Positions 42,262-52,102 of a DNA stretch of 64,000 nucleotides are shown here, one piece after another. This DNA is from an uncultured Methanobrevibacter sp. (GTDB lineage: Archaea > Methanobacteriota > Methanobacteria > Methanobacteriales > Methanobacteriaceae): assembly GCF_934746965.1 (NCBI RefSeq), contig NZ_CAKVFS010000006.1:62001-126000 (forward strand), in the 5' to 3' direction. Both the position numbers and the translations under genes were made by a program. The notes beneath the pieces were generated by a model. It was given only the letters and a program-made list of their open reading frames with translations. It was not told the origin of the DNA and searched no databases. Every line of letters begins with the position of its first letter. Within the stretch, counting starts at the first letter, position 1.

Positions 42262-43053
42262 TTATATTTTAAAAAAGTTTTTAGTAGTTTTTGTAACTTC
42301 TTTCGCAAGTTTTTCTACATTATAATCGTTTTTATAATGAGCAATTGTTTTTAGTATATGAGGTAAATATTTAGGTTCATTTTTATTACTTTTAGGTTTT
42401 TTATCAAAATTTTTAGGTATTAAAAATGGAGCATCAGTTTCAATCATTAATTTATTTCCTGGAATCACACTCACAGCATCCTGCAAGTCTTTACCTCTTT
42501 TCATATCACAAATCCATCCAGTAACACCAATGCAACATCCTAACTCAATATAATTTTGAGCTTCTTGTTTGGTTCCTGTAAAACAATGAACTACTGCTTT
42601 TTCACAGATATCTTCATGTTTTTTTAAGATATTATATAAATCTTCATGTGATTCTCTTTCATGTAAAAATAAAGGCATATCTAAATTTTCAGCTAGTTCA
42701 ACTTGTTTTTCAAACCATTTTCTTTGAATATCTCTTGGAGAAAAATCACGGTTATAATCAAGACCACATTCTCCAATAGCTACAACACAATTATTTTCAG
42801 CTATTTTTTCTAATTCAAAAAGAGTATTTTCATCACATGTTTTTGCATCATGAGGATGAATTCCAGAAGTAGAATATAAAATTCCAGGATAATTAGATGC
42901 ATAATCACAAGCTATTTCACTTGATTTGACATTGGTTCCAGTAATTATAAATTGAGAAACTCCAACATTATTTGCATCTTCAATTATTTCCTGTTTATTC
43001 TTTTTAAAAGAGGGATGCATTAAATTAAGACCAATATCAATAAGATTTTCCAC
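42262..43053 (-). CDS. tatD: TatD family metal-dependent hydrolase/deoxyribonuclease
   Basis: 263 aa TIM-barrel hydrolase. The metal site is recognisable in GIHPHDAKT, VAIGECGLDYNRDFSP, PLFLHERESHEDL, VVHCFTGTKQEA and MIETDAPFL. The first motif, normally DxHxH, reads DIGLNLMHPSF, so the usual metal-binding His pair at the N-terminus is altered. Family members are 3'-5' exonucleases. It starts at GTG 43053 with AGGTGATT just before it. It lies 14 bp downstream of pyrH, likely as one operon. Confidence 0.82.
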   Translation of the reverse strand: MENLIDIGLNLMHPSFKKNKQEIIEDANNVGVSQFIITGTNVKSSEIACDYASNYPGILYSTSGIHPHDAKTCDENTLFELEKIAENNCVVAIGECGLDYNRDFSPRDIQRKWFEKQVELAENLDMPLFLHERESHEDLYNILKKHEDICEKAVVHCFTGTKQEAQNYIELGCCIGVTGWICDMKRGKDLQDAVSVIPGNKLMIETDAPFLIPKNFDKKPKSNKNEPKYLPHILKTIAHYKNDYNVEKLAKEVTKTTKNFFKI

Positions 43054-43066
43054 TTAATCACCTAAT

Positions 43067-43744
43067 TTATTTGTTGATAACTTTGGTCCCTACTTCTTCC
43101 CCATTAATAGCTTTAACTAAGTTTTCGACTTCATAACCACTAGCTATTATAGTTTCAAGGGAAGATCTTTTAATCATTTGAATAGCAGTCATATCAAAGA
43201 ATTCATAGGTTCCAGCTTTATTATCTTTGCCACTAATAAAATCAATCATTTCACTAGCTGTAATTTCTTTAATTAATTCAGCATCATCATATTTATTAGG
43301 ATCCTTATTATACATTCCATCAACAGATGTTAAGTTAATAAGTTTATCTGCATGAATATATTCTGCTAAAATAGCTGAAACTGCATCAGTACTATGAGCA
43401 GGTTCTGTTCCACCCATTACAATTATTTTACCAGTAGCTGAATATTCAAGAGCTTCCTGGAAGTTATGTGGTACTTTTTGGTAAGCAGCATCACCAAGTG
43501 CAGATAATAATAATTTAGCATTAATTCTTGTAACTTCAATTCCAATATCATCACATTGAGCTTCACCAGCTCCAAGGTCACGAACAACTCCAATATATTC
43601 TCTAGCAGGTTTTCCCCCACCAACAACTACAAATATTTCATGTTCATTAGCTAGTGATTTTAATATTTCACTATATTCTTGGAATTTTTTACAATCATAT
43701 TCTTTTAATAAAATTGATCCTCCAATTGCTACGACTATTTTCAT
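43067..43744 (-). CDS. pyrH: Uridylate (UMP) kinase
   Basis: 225 aa, the archaeal length. Amino-acid kinase fold with AIGGSILL at the N-terminus, VVVGGGKPAREYIGVVRDL, GGTEPAHSTDAVSAILAEY, and the ATP-side TSVDGMYNKDPNKY and FFDMTAIQMIKRS. It phosphorylates UMP to UDP. ATG 43744 is followed by tatD and may be co-transcribed with it. Confidence 0.92.
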   Translation of the reverse strand: MKIVVAIGGSILLKEYDCKKFQEYSEILKSLANEHEIFVVVGGGKPAREYIGVVRDLGAGEAQCDDIGIEVTRINAKLLLSALGDAAYQKVPHNFQEALEYSATGKIIVMGGTEPAHSTDAVSAILAEYIHADKLINLTSVDGMYNKDPNKYDDAELIKEITASEMIDFISGKDNKAGTYEFFDMTAIQMIKRSSLETIIASGYEVENLVKAINGEEVGTKVINK

Positions 43745-44004
43745 ATATTCACCTTAACTATTATTTATTCAAATGATATTATTTAAATTTTAAATTACTT
43801 GTGTTTTAAAAAGGAGAATAATTTTTTATCTTTTTTACATATTAAATTCAGAAATATTTGTTTTAAAAATAGCTAGTTTTAACTATTATTTTAATTATTC
43901 TTTTATTTTTAGTCATGTTATATTCATGTTGAATAGTGAGTTAATTTAACTGAAAATTAGATGTATGTTTATTTAAATTTTTAAAATAAGAAAAAGAATT
44001 AAAT

Positions 44005-45390
44005 TTAGTCAGCATGACCAAATTTAATTTTAAGTTTTTTAATAAATATTCTAGCCCAAGTGTAACCAAACATGGAACCTATGAAGCTTCCTATAATTAC
44101 TCCTGCAAAGACACCCATTTCTCCATAGCCTAATATTATTCCAAATATGTATGCAAAGACTACTTCAGCAAATAATGATCTTACAATAGTTATTATTAAT
44201 GAAGATGTTCCTTTTCCAATTCCTTGGAATACAAATGATCCTGCAATACCAAATGGTACGAATATTAAGAAGAAACAGAATATTCTAAGTGCGAATGCTA
44301 TTTGTGATGTTAAATATGCTGTTGCTGCTGAGTAAGAGAATAACAATGCGATTTGCGGTGCAAATATAAATGTTAGTACTCCTAAAATCAATGAAATTAC
44401 TAATCCAAATTTGATACTGTATGTGAAACTAATTTTTAATTTTTCATAGTTACGAGCACCATATGCTGCTCCTGCTACTGTTAAAAGTGCAGTAGCTATA
44501 CCCATTAATGGAATCATAGCCATGGATACAATTCTCATACTTGCAGTATATACTGCTACTGCAGTTGTTGTTGAAACAATAACGAGCATTGCATTTATTG
44601 CCATGGTAAGTCCTGAGATAATTAATTGTTCTGCTGTAGATGGTATAGCTACTTTCATGATTTCAATTATAATTCCTTTGCTTTTTTTGAATTGATTAAA
44701 ACTTAAATTCATGTATGTGTCTTTTTTAATCCATATCCAGTATGCCATTACAATGCAGGATATTCCTGCAGAAATTACAGTTGCCCAAGCAGCTCCACTT
44801 ATTCCCATATTTAATGTGTATATAAAAATTGGGTCAATAATAATATTTAATACAGCTGTAATGGCTATTGCTATTGTAGCTCTGTTTACATCTCCTTCTG
44901 ATCTTAATATTGATGAAAGTACTGCTGAGAATAAGAATACTATTAATAATCCAAATGTAACTACACTGTAATCCATACATAAGTCAGTAACACTAGCCCC
45001 TCCCATGATTACGACTATTTCTGGGATTAATGGGAGCAATATTATTGGAATTACAATACCTATGATTATGGTTAATATTACTGCATGTAATGCAGCATTG
45101 TTTGCTACATGGTCTTTTTTAGCTCCAAATGCTCTTGCAATTAATGAGTTTGCACCTGCACCTACTCCGTTTCCAAGTCCAACAATAATCATAAATAGTG
45201 GTGTTATAAAACCTAGTGCTGCTAAAGCATCTGCTCCAAGTCCTGATACCCATACACTATCTGCTAAATTATAAAGCATTATGAGAAGCATAGATAACAT
45301 CATTGGCCAAGCTAATTTGTTAATAGCTTTTTTTGGATCTCCAGTTATTAATTCAATGTTCGCGTGTTTTCCTTTGGTCATATCAGCCAT
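44005..45390 (-). CDS. MATE family multidrug/organic cation efflux transporter
   Basis: 461 aa with twelve spans. The N-terminal segment NKLAWPMMLSMLLIMLYNLADSVWVSGLGADALAALGFITP is the MATE signature, and a second related half begins near residue 235 (VAIPSTAEQLIISGLTMAINAMLV). It exports cationic compounds with Na+ or H+ antiport. Start ATG 45390 follows AGGAGGAAG. It overlaps the MarR gene by 8 bp, so the two are co-expressed. Confidence 0.92.
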   Translation of the reverse strand: MADMTKGKHANIELITGDPKKAINKLAWPMMLSMLLIMLYNLADSVWVSGLGADALAALGFITPLFMIIVGLGNGVGAGANSLIARAFGAKKDHVANNAALHAVILTIIIGIVIPIILLPLIPEIVVIMGGASVTDLCMDYSVVTFGLLIVFLFSAVLSSILRSEGDVNRATIAIAITAVLNIIIDPIFIYTLNMGISGAAWATVISAGISCIVMAYWIWIKKDTYMNLSFNQFKKSKGIIIEIMKVAIPSTAEQLIISGLTMAINAMLVIVSTTTAVAVYTASMRIVSMAMIPLMGIATALLTVAGAAYGARNYEKLKISFTYSIKFGLVISLILGVLTFIFAPQIALLFSYSAATAYLTSQIAFALRIFCFFLIFVPFGIAGSFVFQGIGKGTSSLIITIVRSLFAEVVFAYIFGIILGYGEMGVFAGVIIGSFIGSMFGYTWARIFIKKLKIKFGHAD

Positions 45391-45871
45391 TTTCTTCCTC
45401 CTTTTGTGTGTTTTTTTGAATGTTTATTGATGAGATGGTCATTTTCCTCATTAATTCAACTATTTGCTTTTCGTTAGTATTGCATGTTGAATATATTTGG
45501 TTTTCCCATTCATTATTTAAATTCATGATTTTTAAAGCAACTTCTCTCCCTTTTTCAGTTAAAGATAATTGGTATTTTCGCCTATTATTTTCATTTATTT
45601 CTTTGTTTATAAGTTGTTTTTCTTGTAATTTTTGTATTGATCTAGCTATACTTCCTTTATCTATCTTAAAATGATTTACAATGTCTTCTTGGCAGGAAGT
45701 TCCTTTGTATAGTAGATATGCAAGTATGGGTGCATGTGATGAGGTTATTTCTTCGTTTTTAAGACAATTGTTTAAGTATATTAAGTATTGCCTATGTATT
45801 ATAGAAATAAATGTAATAAATTTATTATGTTCATCTTTAAACAGATTCATGTCACATTTCATAAAAATCAT
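45383..45871 (-). CDS. MarR family transcriptional regulator
   Basis: 162 aa. The winged helix shows SSHAPILAYLLYKGTSCQEDIVNHF, DKGSIARSIQKLQEKQLI and NRRKYQLSLTEKGREVALKI, all typical of MarR. It presumably represses its own operon with the MATE pump and is released by the pump's substrate. The start at 45871 is uncertain: Met codons at 45862 and 45850 are alternatives and no clear ribosome site exists, so it may be leaderless. Palindromes in its promoter are listed separately. Confidence 0.85.
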   Translation of the reverse strand: MIFMKCDMNLFKDEHNKFITFISIIHRQYLIYLNNCLKNEEITSSHAPILAYLLYKGTSCQEDIVNHFKIDKGSIARSIQKLQEKQLINKEINENNRRKYQLSLTEKGREVALKIMNLNNEWENQIYSTCNTNEKQIVELMRKMTISSINIQKNTQKEEENG

Positions 45872-45917
45872 TTTTTATAAATTTTATTTTGAAAATTTAC
45901 AATTTTAATATTATGAT

Positions 45918-45983
45918 TTTATACTATATAAAACAGTTGGTATGACAACAATTGTTATAACAATAATTGATAATTACAACAAT
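45918..45983 (-). promoter_or_regulatory. Promoter and palindromic operator candidates of the MarR-MATE operon
   Basis: A minus-strand TATA-like element (complement of about 45922-45934) lies about 57 bp before the start codon. Just upstream sit overlapping perfect palindromes AACAATTGTT (45947-45956) and TTGTTATAACAA (45952-45963). A direct repeat ACAACAAT occurs at 45945-45952 and 45976-45983. This is the size and place expected for MarR dimer binding. Confidence 0.5.
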
Positions 45984-46025
45984 AATTAGTTAAGTAAAAA
46001 AATAAAAAATGAGGTTAATTTAATA

Positions 46026-47156
46026 TTATTTGCGTAATAATCTTTTAAATACTACATAAATAAACATTATTACTAAAATTACTAGTACAACTGGCAGTAT
46101 ACTTAATAAAATTGTATCATTAACTTTATCAAAATGATATTCTCTATTAAAGTCCATTTGTGAAGCATCAGTATGGTTAGCAGTTATTTTAGCAAAATTG
46201 TATTGTAAATCATAATAGCTAATGTATGCTCCGTCATAACATATATAATCTGGTGCTTGCTCATGTTCATCCATGTAGTTTTTAACAATTCCTCCCATTT
46301 TTATATAATCGTAAATTGAATATGAGTCTTTAGTCAATATTGAATATTTTAATGGGGAATTTGGAGCTTTATAATCTTTAGGACTTTCTAAACCATTTCC
46401 ATTTAAATATGAACTAGTTAAATATAATAGCTGTTCTGCAGAATAATTATTATATGTATCATTCATTTCATTGTTTCTATTATTTAAAAGACTTTGACTA
46501 GCTTGGGCCATACTTGAAGGTGCTAATTTATGAGTTATTACTAAATCATTGTTATAATGTTTGGTGCTGTTGTAATTATTTATTTTATTAATGATTTCTT
46601 GAGCAATATATTTATTAGCTTCATCATTATTTTGGCTTAAATGACCGTCAGAACCTTTATCAGGATATTCCTTTAATGGTTGGATGTAGTTAACTCCTGA
46701 ATCATTAAGAAAGGTTCCTGGTTGATTAATTCCTGCAAAAATTGATTTTGAATAATTATCGTCCCATGCTCTTCTTAGTGAATTTGCATTATCTAAATCA
46801 TAATCTCCAGTATTTACGAAGATTATTTGTTTATTTGGAGTTGATGAAGAGTATTTGCTTAAAACTAAAAAATTACCAGGATCTACTGCAGCTAGTGCCA
46901 CACTAACATTTGCATTTGCTTCAATAGCTCGTGTTCCCTCACCAGGTCCTGGAGCTTGACTATCAACTATTACTTTGATTTTTCCATTACTCATGTCTTC
47001 AATGTATGTTTTTATGGAATTTAGCATATCTGCATCCTCATTTGTCCCCATGATGTTGTCTGAGGTTAAAAAAACAGTTGTAGTTGCAGATACTTCTTGA
47101 ATTATGCTAGTTAATAATAGGATAGCTAGTAAGATAATTACAATTTGTTTTTTCAT
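46026..47156 (-). CDS. Secreted, membrane-anchored protein with pseudomurein-binding-like repeat
   Basis: 376 aa. It begins with a signal peptide (KKQIVIILLAILLLTSIIQEVSA) and ends in a membrane span plus basic tail (LPVVLVILVIMFIYVVFKRLLRK). Near residues 285-325 the stretch IVKNYMDEHEQ...APDYICYDGAYISYYDLQYNFAKI fits the pseudomurein-binding repeat pattern (helix, then PxYV..g..is..qflYllAk). The larger N-terminal domain, rich in Asn and Asp with DSQAPGPGEGTRAIEANANVS, is unrecognised. I infer an envelope protein that contacts the pseudomurein wall; an enzyme acting on it is possible. It is divergent from the adhesin across 450 bp. Confidence 0.65.
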   Translation of the reverse strand: MKKQIVIILLAILLLTSIIQEVSATTTVFLTSDNIMGTNEDADMLNSIKTYIEDMSNGKIKVIVDSQAPGPGEGTRAIEANANVSVALAAVDPGNFLVLSKYSSSTPNKQIIFVNTGDYDLDNANSLRRAWDDNYSKSIFAGINQPGTFLNDSGVNYIQPLKEYPDKGSDGHLSQNNDEANKYIAQEIINKINNYNSTKHYNNDLVITHKLAPSSMAQASQSLLNNRNNEMNDTYNNYSAEQLLYLTSSYLNGNGLESPKDYKAPNSPLKYSILTKDSYSIYDYIKMGGIVKNYMDEHEQAPDYICYDGAYISYYDLQYNFAKITANHTDASQMDFNREYHFDKVNDTILLSILPVVLVILVIMFIYVVFKRLLRK

Positions 47157-47607
47157 AAGCTTATTTCACTTTTTATAATATAATAACTTTTGTATGTTAC
47201 TTTGTTAAATTATTTATTAAATGGATTATTTTTCATATTTGATGATTTGTATTTGTTTTTTAGAAAAAATTTAAATAAATTAAAGTTTAATAGCCTTTTT
47301 GAGGATTTAAAGAAGATTATCTTTTATTTTAAGTTCTGTAATGTTGTTATTTTAAAAAATAATAGTTGGTGTGTTAAATTGGATTGACTTTATAAAATTA
47401 TATCTAAGTATTTATTTTAAAATATTTGGTGTTATTTGTCTATGTTTAATAGTTTGATATTAATTTTATAGTTTGTTTAAATTTTAACATTTGATAATTG
47501 TTATTTTTAAAATGTAAACTGAAAATAAAAAGTTTAATTGCTAATTAGTAGCTGATTTGAAGTTAATTAATAGTAGTTAAAAAATGTCCTCAAGATAGGA
47601 GATTTAA
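47157..47607. promoter_or_regulatory. 450-bp divergent region between two surface protein genes
   Basis: Extremely AT-rich. No supportable ORF: a 65-codon frame at 47190 is low-complexity Phe/Leu/Lys and lacks a ribosome site. Promoters for both flanking surface genes must lie here; TAGGAGATTT before 47608 is the ribosome site of the adhesin. Confidence 0.4.
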
Positions 47608-50600
47608 ATGTTTGAAAGTAAAGGAAAACATTTCATTGTTTCTTTAGTTTCATTAATTTTAGTATTGGCAACTATGGGTATGTCATTTGGTGCTGATTTA
47701 AATGAAACTTTTGAAACTCATGAAATAAATCTGGATAAAGATAATTTGGAAAATTCTCAAAATGATATTGTACAAACTAATGAAATAACTCTTAATGGTG
47801 GAAAATTTAGTGATATTCAAAAATCAATTGATAAAGTAGATGATGGGGGAAAAATTTATTTAAATGGTTATTATAGTGCAGATAACAGTAATTCGGTAGT
47901 ATTTATAAATAAAAATCTTGAAATTATTGGAGGTTCTAATACGATTTTAGATGGAAAAAATATTTCTTGTATTTTTTCAATTCAGGAATCTGGATCAAAA
48001 TCTACGATAAATAATTTAAAATTTATCAATGGTAACTCTGGACAGGGAGGAGCTATGATAATTCTTGGAAAAGATGTAACTATTAAAAATTCAGTTTTTG
48101 AAGATAATTATGCAGATCATTCTGGTGGTGCAATATATACTCTTTCAATTTTTGATAAAAGTGGTAACTATCCAATTAATGGAAATAATTTATTTATACA
48201 AAATTGTAATTTCACAAATAACTTTGCACAAATAGCTGCAGGGGCTGTAGGTGCGTATGGAAATAATACTAAAATTGTGGGTTGTAATTTTATAGCTAAT
48301 AAAGTTAAACCAAGAATAAATCATGAAGCATATGGTGGTGCGATTCAGGTTGGTCGTGATGAGTATGATTTACACTCAGATATTATAAATTGTAATTTTA
48401 TTAATAATCAAGCTATTGCACATAATTTAAATACTTCTCATGGGGGTGCAGGTTGTGTTAGAAATGGAATAACTTATCAAAATTGTAAGTTTATTAATAA
48501 TTCTGCAAATCAGGGTGGTGCGTTAACTTATCATGCATCAGGTATTATTAAAAATTGTAATTTTAGTAATAATTATGCAAAACTTTATGGTGGTGCATTA
48601 AGTACAGGTTATGCAAATATGAATATGGATTTGAAGGTTGTTGATTGTAAATTTGATCAAAATAAGGCTCTTTATGGTGGTGCTATTCAATTAAAAGGTA
48701 AAAATATAGAAATTCAAAGTTCAGTATTTAAAAAGAATGTTGCAGCAATAAATGGTGGTGCTGTAAATATTGTGGCTAAAACAGTTAAAATTAATAATGT
48801 TGAGTTTAATGGTAACATAGCTAATGTAAATGGTGGTGCTGTTTATATTAATGGTGATAAAACAACTGTTGAGGATTCTTCATTTGTAGCTAATGAGGCA
48901 ATTCCAGATGTTAAAAAATTAGATGATGGTTTAGGTGGTGCTATTTATATAAATAGCTCTTCAGCTACTATTAGTAAAAACACTTTTAATAATAATGTTG
49001 CAAGAAATGGTAGTGCTATTTACTATGATAAATCTGGTTTGAATTGTATTATTTCAGACAATATAATGGCTGAAAATCAAGCATGGGTATATGCATTACC
49101 AATTCATGCTAAAAATATTTATTATGGGGATATTTGTGAAATTTCAGCTACTATATTTGGAGGAAATAATATAGCTAAATATGGGGATTTATCTGTTTCA
49201 AATGCAATTTATAATTGTGCAAAACAAGATAAAATCAAAGTAAATGGTGAAACTCCAATTTTAGGAGCTAGTAATAATGGGAAATTGTATCAGGATAGTA
49301 GAGAGTACAATATGGATGTTTTGTTAACTGTGGTTCATGAAGATGGTTCTGTAGTTTTTAATAAAACTTTAAAATCAGATTTTAAAGGTTATGTTTCAAA
49401 TGTTTTAAAAAATGTAAAACCTGGAAAATATAAAGTTAGTGCAACTCACTTTGAAGATACTTATTATAAATATATTACAAATGTCACCTTTTTTAATGTG
49501 TATCCAAAAGCAGATCTTCAAGTAAATAAAAATTCTAATTTAATAGATGCTAATTATGGTGATGTAGTAATATGGACTTTAAAAATTACAAATAATGGAC
49601 CTAATAAAGCAACTGGAATTAAATTAAAAGACTTAATTCCGGAAGGTTTGTTTATTTTAAGTTGCAATGATAAAAATTACAACCAAAAAACAGGTATTTT
49701 AAATATTGCTTCACTTAATATTGGTGAATCTAAAATCATAACAATCACAACATTAGTTAATAAAACAGGAACTTTTATAAATAATGCTAGTGTCCAAGGA
49801 AATGAATATGATTGGAATTTAAAAAATAATAATGATTCTGCAAGTATTAAAGTTAACTCATCTGCAGATTTAGTTATTGAAAAATTTGTTAATGATACTA
49901 ATCCTAAATTTAACAGTTTAGTTAAATGGACTTTAAAAGTTACTAATAATGGTCCAAATAAATCAACTGGAGTTTTTGTTAAAGATTTACTTTCTAAAGG
50001 ATTGATTTATATTTCCGGTAATGGTAACTATGATTTTAAATCTGGGATATGGAATATTGGAACTTTGGAAAGTGGTAAATCTATTTCCATTGATATTATC
50101 ACATTAGTTAATAAAACTGGTAAAATAGTTAATGAGGCTAATGTGTCTGGAAATGAATATGATTGGAATTTAAGTAATAATTATGATAATAGTTCTATTG
50201 ATGTTGATGTGTGTGCAGATTTAGTTATTGAAAAATTTGTTAATGATATTAATCCTAAATTTAATAGTTTAGTTAAATGGATTTTGAAAGTTACTAATAA
50301 GGGTCCAAATAATGCAACAGGCGTTATTGTCCAAGATATTTTGCCTGAAGGATTAATTTGTTTGGATGATTCATTTAAAGGTATTTGGAAAGTTGGTAAT
50401 TTGCTTGTTAATCAAACAAAAGAATTAGAAATAATTTGTTTAGTTAATAAAACTGGTAAAATAGTTAATATTGCAAATGTCTCTGGAAATGAATATGATT
50501 GGAATCTAAAAAATAATTTTGCAAATAACAGTATTGATGTTAATTCAAGTGTTGATCTTTCTGTTAAAAAATATGTAAACAATATTGATCCTGATTTTGG

Positions 50601-51852
50601 TGAAATGATTAAATGGTCAATTATTGTTTCAAATAATGGTCCAGATACTGCAACTAATGTTCAAATTAAGGACTTATTAGATGAGGGGTTAATATTTGTA
50701 AAATCTAAATTAACAAATGGTCATTATGATGTAAAATCTGGAATATGGTTTATCAGTTCATTAAAATCTGGAATTAATGAAACATTGGATATTTATTGTA
50801 AGGTGAATAAATTAGGTAACATTTTGAATGTAGCTAGTGCTAGTTCTAATGAATATGATTGGAACAAATCTAATAATGTGGATAATGAATCTATTGATGT
50901 AGTTAAAGTAGCTGATTTGGCTGTTGTTAAATTAATTAATAATTCAAATCCTAATTATAATGATTTAGTTACATGGTCAATAATTGTTAAAAATATTGGG
51001 CCAAATTCTGCGACTGGTGTTATAGTTAATGATTTGCTCCCAAACTCTTTAGAATATATTTCATTTAATTCACTTAAAGGTGTTTATGATCCAATAAGTG
51101 GTGTGTGGAATATTGGAAATTTAGATGTTGGTGAAGAGTTAAGGTTAGATATTATTTCTAGGATAGTTAAAACAGGAAACATTACAAACTTTGTTAAAGT
51201 TAAAGGTAATGAAAAAGATAATAATTTAACTAATAATCATTTTGAAAAATCAATTCAAGTTAAATCATCTGCAGACTTGTCTATTGTAAAATCAGTATCA
51301 AAACAAGAGTTTTATGTTGATGATTTGATTGAATATTTAATTGAGATTATTAATAATGGTCCAGACACTGCAGAAAATGTTAAAGTAATAGAAATATTAA
51401 ATAATAATTTAAAATTGCTGTCTGCAGAATCTACTAAGGGTATTTTTGATAGTAAAAATAATATTTTAACTATCGGTTCTATGGGTGTTGGTGAAAAAGT
51501 TATTTTGACTGTTAAAGCTATTGCATTAACTTCTGGTCAATTTGAAAATAAAGTAAATGTTTTATCTGATACTTATGATTATAATGAATCTAATAATCAT
51601 GATGAAGTTAATGTTCTTGTTTTGGATGAATTAGTTAAAGAAATTGAAGATAATGTAAAATCTTTAATATTGGATAAAAAGTTAAATAATCCATTTTATA
51701 AAGCTTTAACTTCTAAGTTGGAAACTATAACTCCATTATCTGCTTTAACACATGTTGGTTTGCAAAAAACTGGATTACCAATATTTTTATTACTTTTAGT
51801 TTCAGGAATTTGCATTGGATTTTCACCTATTAAAATTTCAAAGAAGAGATAA
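47608..51852 (+). CDS. Adhesin-like surface protein (beta-helix plus six DUF11 repeats)
   Basis: 1414 aa. A signal peptide covers residues 1-29. A right-handed beta-helix follows (about 55-490) with many copies of an NGGA(I/V)-type turn and NCxFxxN rungs, then a ~130-residue linker domain with an Ig-like look. Six DUF11 repeats start at residues 635, 753, 870, 982, 1102 and 1222, each beginning ADL or VDL and containing xNNGPxxATG. A C-terminal span (LPIFLLLLVSGICIGF) with a basic tail anchors it. Methanobrevibacter genomes encode many such adhesin-like proteins, thought to mediate contact with bacteria or host glycans. ATG 47608 follows TAGGAG. Confidence 0.88.
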   Translation: MFESKGKHFIVSLVSLILVLATMGMSFGADLNETFETHEINLDKDNLENSQNDIVQTNEITLNGGKFSDIQKSIDKVDDGGKIYLNGYYSADNSNSVVFINKNLEIIGGSNTILDGKNISCIFSIQESGSKSTINNLKFINGNSGQGGAMIILGKDVTIKNSVFEDNYADHSGGAIYTLSIFDKSGNYPINGNNLFIQNCNFTNNFAQIAAGAVGAYGNNTKIVGCNFIANKVKPRINHEAYGGAIQVGRDEYDLHSDIINCNFINNQAIAHNLNTSHGGAGCVRNGITYQNCKFINNSANQGGALTYHASGIIKNCNFSNNYAKLYGGALSTGYANMNMDLKVVDCKFDQNKALYGGAIQLKGKNIEIQSSVFKKNVAAINGGAVNIVAKTVKINNVEFNGNIANVNGGAVYINGDKTTVEDSSFVANEAIPDVKKLDDGLGGAIYINSSSATISKNTFNNNVARNGSAIYYDKSGLNCIISDNIMAENQAWVYALPIHAKNIYYGDICEISATIFGGNNIAKYGDLSVSNAIYNCAKQDKIKVNGETPILGASNNGKLYQDSREYNMDVLLTVVHEDGSVVFNKTLKSDFKGYVSNVLKNVKPGKYKVSATHFEDTYYKYITNVTFFNVYPKADLQVNKNSNLIDANYGDVVIWTLKITNNGPNKATGIKLKDLIPEGLFILSCNDKNYNQKTGILNIASLNIGESKIITITTLVNKTGTFINNASVQGNEYDWNLKNNNDSASIKVNSSADLVIEKFVNDTNPKFNSLVKWTLKVTNNGPNKSTGVFVKDLLSKGLIYISGNGNYDFKSGIWNIGTLESGKSISIDIITLVNKTGKIVNEANVSGNEYDWNLSNNYDNSSIDVDVCADLVIEKFVNDINPKFNSLVKWILKVTNKGPNNATGVIVQDILPEGLICLDDSFKGIWKVGNLLVNQTKELEIICLVNKTGKIVNIANVSGNEYDWNLKNNFANNSIDVNSSVDLSVKKYVNNIDPDFGEMIKWSIIVSNNGPDTATNVQIKDLLDEGLIFVKSKLTNGHYDVKSGIWFISSLKSGINETLDIYCKVNKLGNILNVASASSNEYDWNKSNNVDNESIDVVKVADLAVVKLINNSNPNYNDLVTWSIIVKNIGPNSATGVIVNDLLPNSLEYISFNSLKGVYDPISGVWNIGNLDVGEELRLDIISRIVKTGNITNFVKVKGNEKDNNLTNNHFEKSIQVKSSADLSIVKSVSKQEFYVDDLIEYLIEIINNGPDTAENVKVIEILNNNLKLLSAESTKGIFDSKNNILTIGSMGVGEKVILTVKAIALTSGQFENKVNVLSDTYDYNESNNHDEVNVLVLDELVKEIEDNVKSLILDKKLNNPFYKALTSKLETITPLSALTHVGLQKTGLPIFLLLLVSGICIGFSPIKISKKR
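49864..50562 (+). repeat. Near-identical tandem DUF11 units 2 and 3 in the adhesin
   Basis: Units starting at 49864 and 50215 (351 nt apart) share about 100 nt with only a handful of mismatches at their start (encoding ADLVIEKFVND). They share a second conserved block near their ends (TGKIVN, then SGNEYDWN). The other four units are much more diverged. Confidence 0.65.
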
Positions 51853-52102
51853 TTTAAAGTAGCTATTTAGCTACTAATTTTTATTTTTTTCAACCGCTTT
51901 TTTAAATTTTTAAAGTACTAAAATTATTAATTTTTGCATCAATTATTTCTATATTTATCAATACAACTATTAAAAAAATAATTCAAAATTTTTATATATT
52001 CAATAGTTTTAAATAGAACTTTTAACAAATATTTATTTAGATATTGGTGTAATTATATTAAATTACATTTTTTATCTAATTAATTAATAATGGGGTTATA
52101 TT

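Noticed and set aside
44711..45274. Two plus-strand frames of 86 and 89 codons
   Set aside because: They mirror the membrane helices of the MATE transporter on the other strand.
47190..47387. 65-codon ORF in the adhesin upstream region
   Set aside because: Low-complexity Phe/Leu/Lys product without ribosome site, expected in AT-rich DNA.
48040..49100. Repeated NGGA-coding units as a possible CRISPR or DNA satellite
   Set aside because: They are diverged protein-level beta-helix rungs inside one long frame, not identical DNA repeats with spacers.
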